A stretch of 64,000 nt of DNA from Planctomycetota bacterium. Its GTDB lineage: Bacteria; Planctomycetota; Planctomycetia; Pirellulales; Lacipirellulaceae. The position numbers were made by a program, and so were the translations under genes. Location: the NCBI GenBank assembly GCA_029259945.1, contig JAJDEF010000030.1, positions 1 to 64,000 of the forward strand, read 5' to 3'. The notes under the pieces are model-generated. The model had not been told where the DNA came from. It worked only from the letters and a program-made list of their open reading frames with translations, and ran no database searches. Positions within the stretch are counted from its first letter, which is position 1. Every line of letters starts with the position of its first letter. Shown in pieces: positions 63,436 through 64,000 of the stretch.

Positions 63436-64000
63436 GTGAAACTGGCTTTCAGTTCTAACGCCTACATGCAGTTTTCCATCGAGGAAACGATTCGCCGTAT
63501 TGCCAATCTTGGCTACCAGGGGATCGAAGTGTTGGCCGATGTTCCTCATGCGTGGCCGGCGGGACTGCTGCCCGAACGACGCGAGGAAATTCGCCAGTGC
63601 CTCGACAAGCATGGGCTGACCATTTCGAACATCAACGCTTTTATGATGAACGCGGTCGGAGACCCTCGCCAACCCTACTGGCATCCAGGTTGGACCGATC
63701 CCTACCCGCATTATCGAGCCATCCGACGCGAACATACAAAACGCTCGCTACAACTTGCGCACGATTTGGGTGCTCCACATATCACCACTTCACCCGGCGG
63801 GTTGGTTGCGCCAGAGCAGACTTGGCAAGAAGCGGCCGACATTTTCTACGAAGAGCTGATGCCCTGCGTCGAACTCGCAGAACAACTTGGACAAAAGATC
63901 TTGATCGAACCCGAACCAGAGCTTTTGATCGAGCGGTTTGACCAATACCTAGAGTTCGTCGGTCGAATCGATTCGCCAGCGATCGGCTTGAATTTCGACA
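63436..64000 (+). CDS. Sugar isomerase/epimerase-like TIM-barrel protein (partial, runs off the window)
   Basis: The first 188 residues of an AP-endonuclease-2-like barrel protein, cut at the end of the window. The frame begins at GTG 63436 with GGAG eight bases upstream and reads KLAFSSNAYMQFSIEETIRR, LGYQGIEVLADVPHAWP and then a metal-type IEPEPELL. Such proteins isomerise or epimerise sugars or related compounds; the start resembles EboC/EboE-like family members, but I do not assign one. The short frame at 63552-63941 is another phase of the same DNA. Confidence 0.75.
   Translation, partial: MKLAFSSNAYMQFSIEETIRRIANLGYQGIEVLADVPHAWPAGLLPERREEIRQCLDKHGLTISNINAFMMNAVGDPRQPYWHPGWTDPYPHYRAIRREHTKRSLQLAHDLGAPHITTSPGGLVAPEQTWQEAADIFYEELMPCVELAEQLGQKILIEPEPELLIERFDQYLEFVGRIDSPAIGLNFD

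Noticed and set aside
1..64000. tRNA, rRNA, tmRNA or RNase P genes
   Set aside because: Intergenic regions were read for cloverleaf and conserved RNA motifs by eye; none was seen, though a covariance search could still find one.

Overview
The window reads as chromosomal DNA of a member of the Planctomycetota, most likely Pirellulales-like. Indications are a secreted subtilase with a dockerin-type repeat and PEP-CTERM anchor, several Gfo/Idh/MocA and sugar-esterase genes, a diphosphate-type phosphofructokinase, a planctomycete-style kinase linker fragment and many coiled-coil or secreted proteins. I saw no rRNA, tRNA, CRISPR array, prophage or transposase. The taxonomic placement is inference from gene content, not from a marker comparison.

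Positions 1-21 kb are devoted to sugar use. A sialate-O-acetylesterase-like protein, a large GH106-like glycosidase (probably an alpha-L-rhamnosidase) and a four-gene operon (DUF6807, two Gfo/Idh/MocA oxidoreductases, one URO-D/MtaA-like protein) lead to a compact minus-strand rhamnose operon: rhaA, an NCS1-like transporter, a 62-residue membrane protein, rhaB, a fused rhamnulose-1-phosphate aldolase/dehydrogenase, then lutA-lutB-lutC. The genes are tightly packed, with ATGA overlaps, so one transcript could take L-rhamnose to dihydroxyacetone phosphate and L-lactate and then to pyruvate. A divergent AraC-type regulator sits beside rhaA.

Positions 21-31 kb hold a MscS channel, a cyclic-nucleotide-domain patatin phospholipase, a DUF4105 membrane protein, an aldehyde dehydrogenase/acetolactate-synthase-type pair and the subtilase. 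Positions 31-42 kb are housekeeping: psd-pssA-ribE-rsmA, hisB, PPi-phosphofructokinase, a Xaa-Pro peptidase with accB-accC, and queC-queD.

Positions 42-51 kb carry the two most unusual operons. The first encodes a MotA/ExbB-type channel protein with a long coiled-coil tail and two different ExbD-like single-span partners, of which only one keeps the aspartate expected to carry protons; a strongly structured leader lies upstream. The second (SGNH protein, NodU-type carbamoyltransferase, a small acidic protein, polysaccharide deacetylase) looks like a surface-glycan modification cluster. Positions 51-54.8 kb are an accessory island: two partial Rhs core copies flank a Sel1-repeat gene and a degenerate kinase-like gene, followed by about 0.7 kb of palindromic and short repeats.

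Positions 54.8-64 kb contain a CpsB-like PHP phosphatase, a Tat-exported metallopeptidase-like protein, two paralogous small secreted proteins each with a terminator, dnaA (without dnaN and without a recognisable origin), a GNAT protein, an anchored protein of unknown function, a THUMP-like methyltransferase and the start of a sugar isomerase/epimerase-like gene cut by the window end. All functions are from motif recognition by eye; no database search was run.
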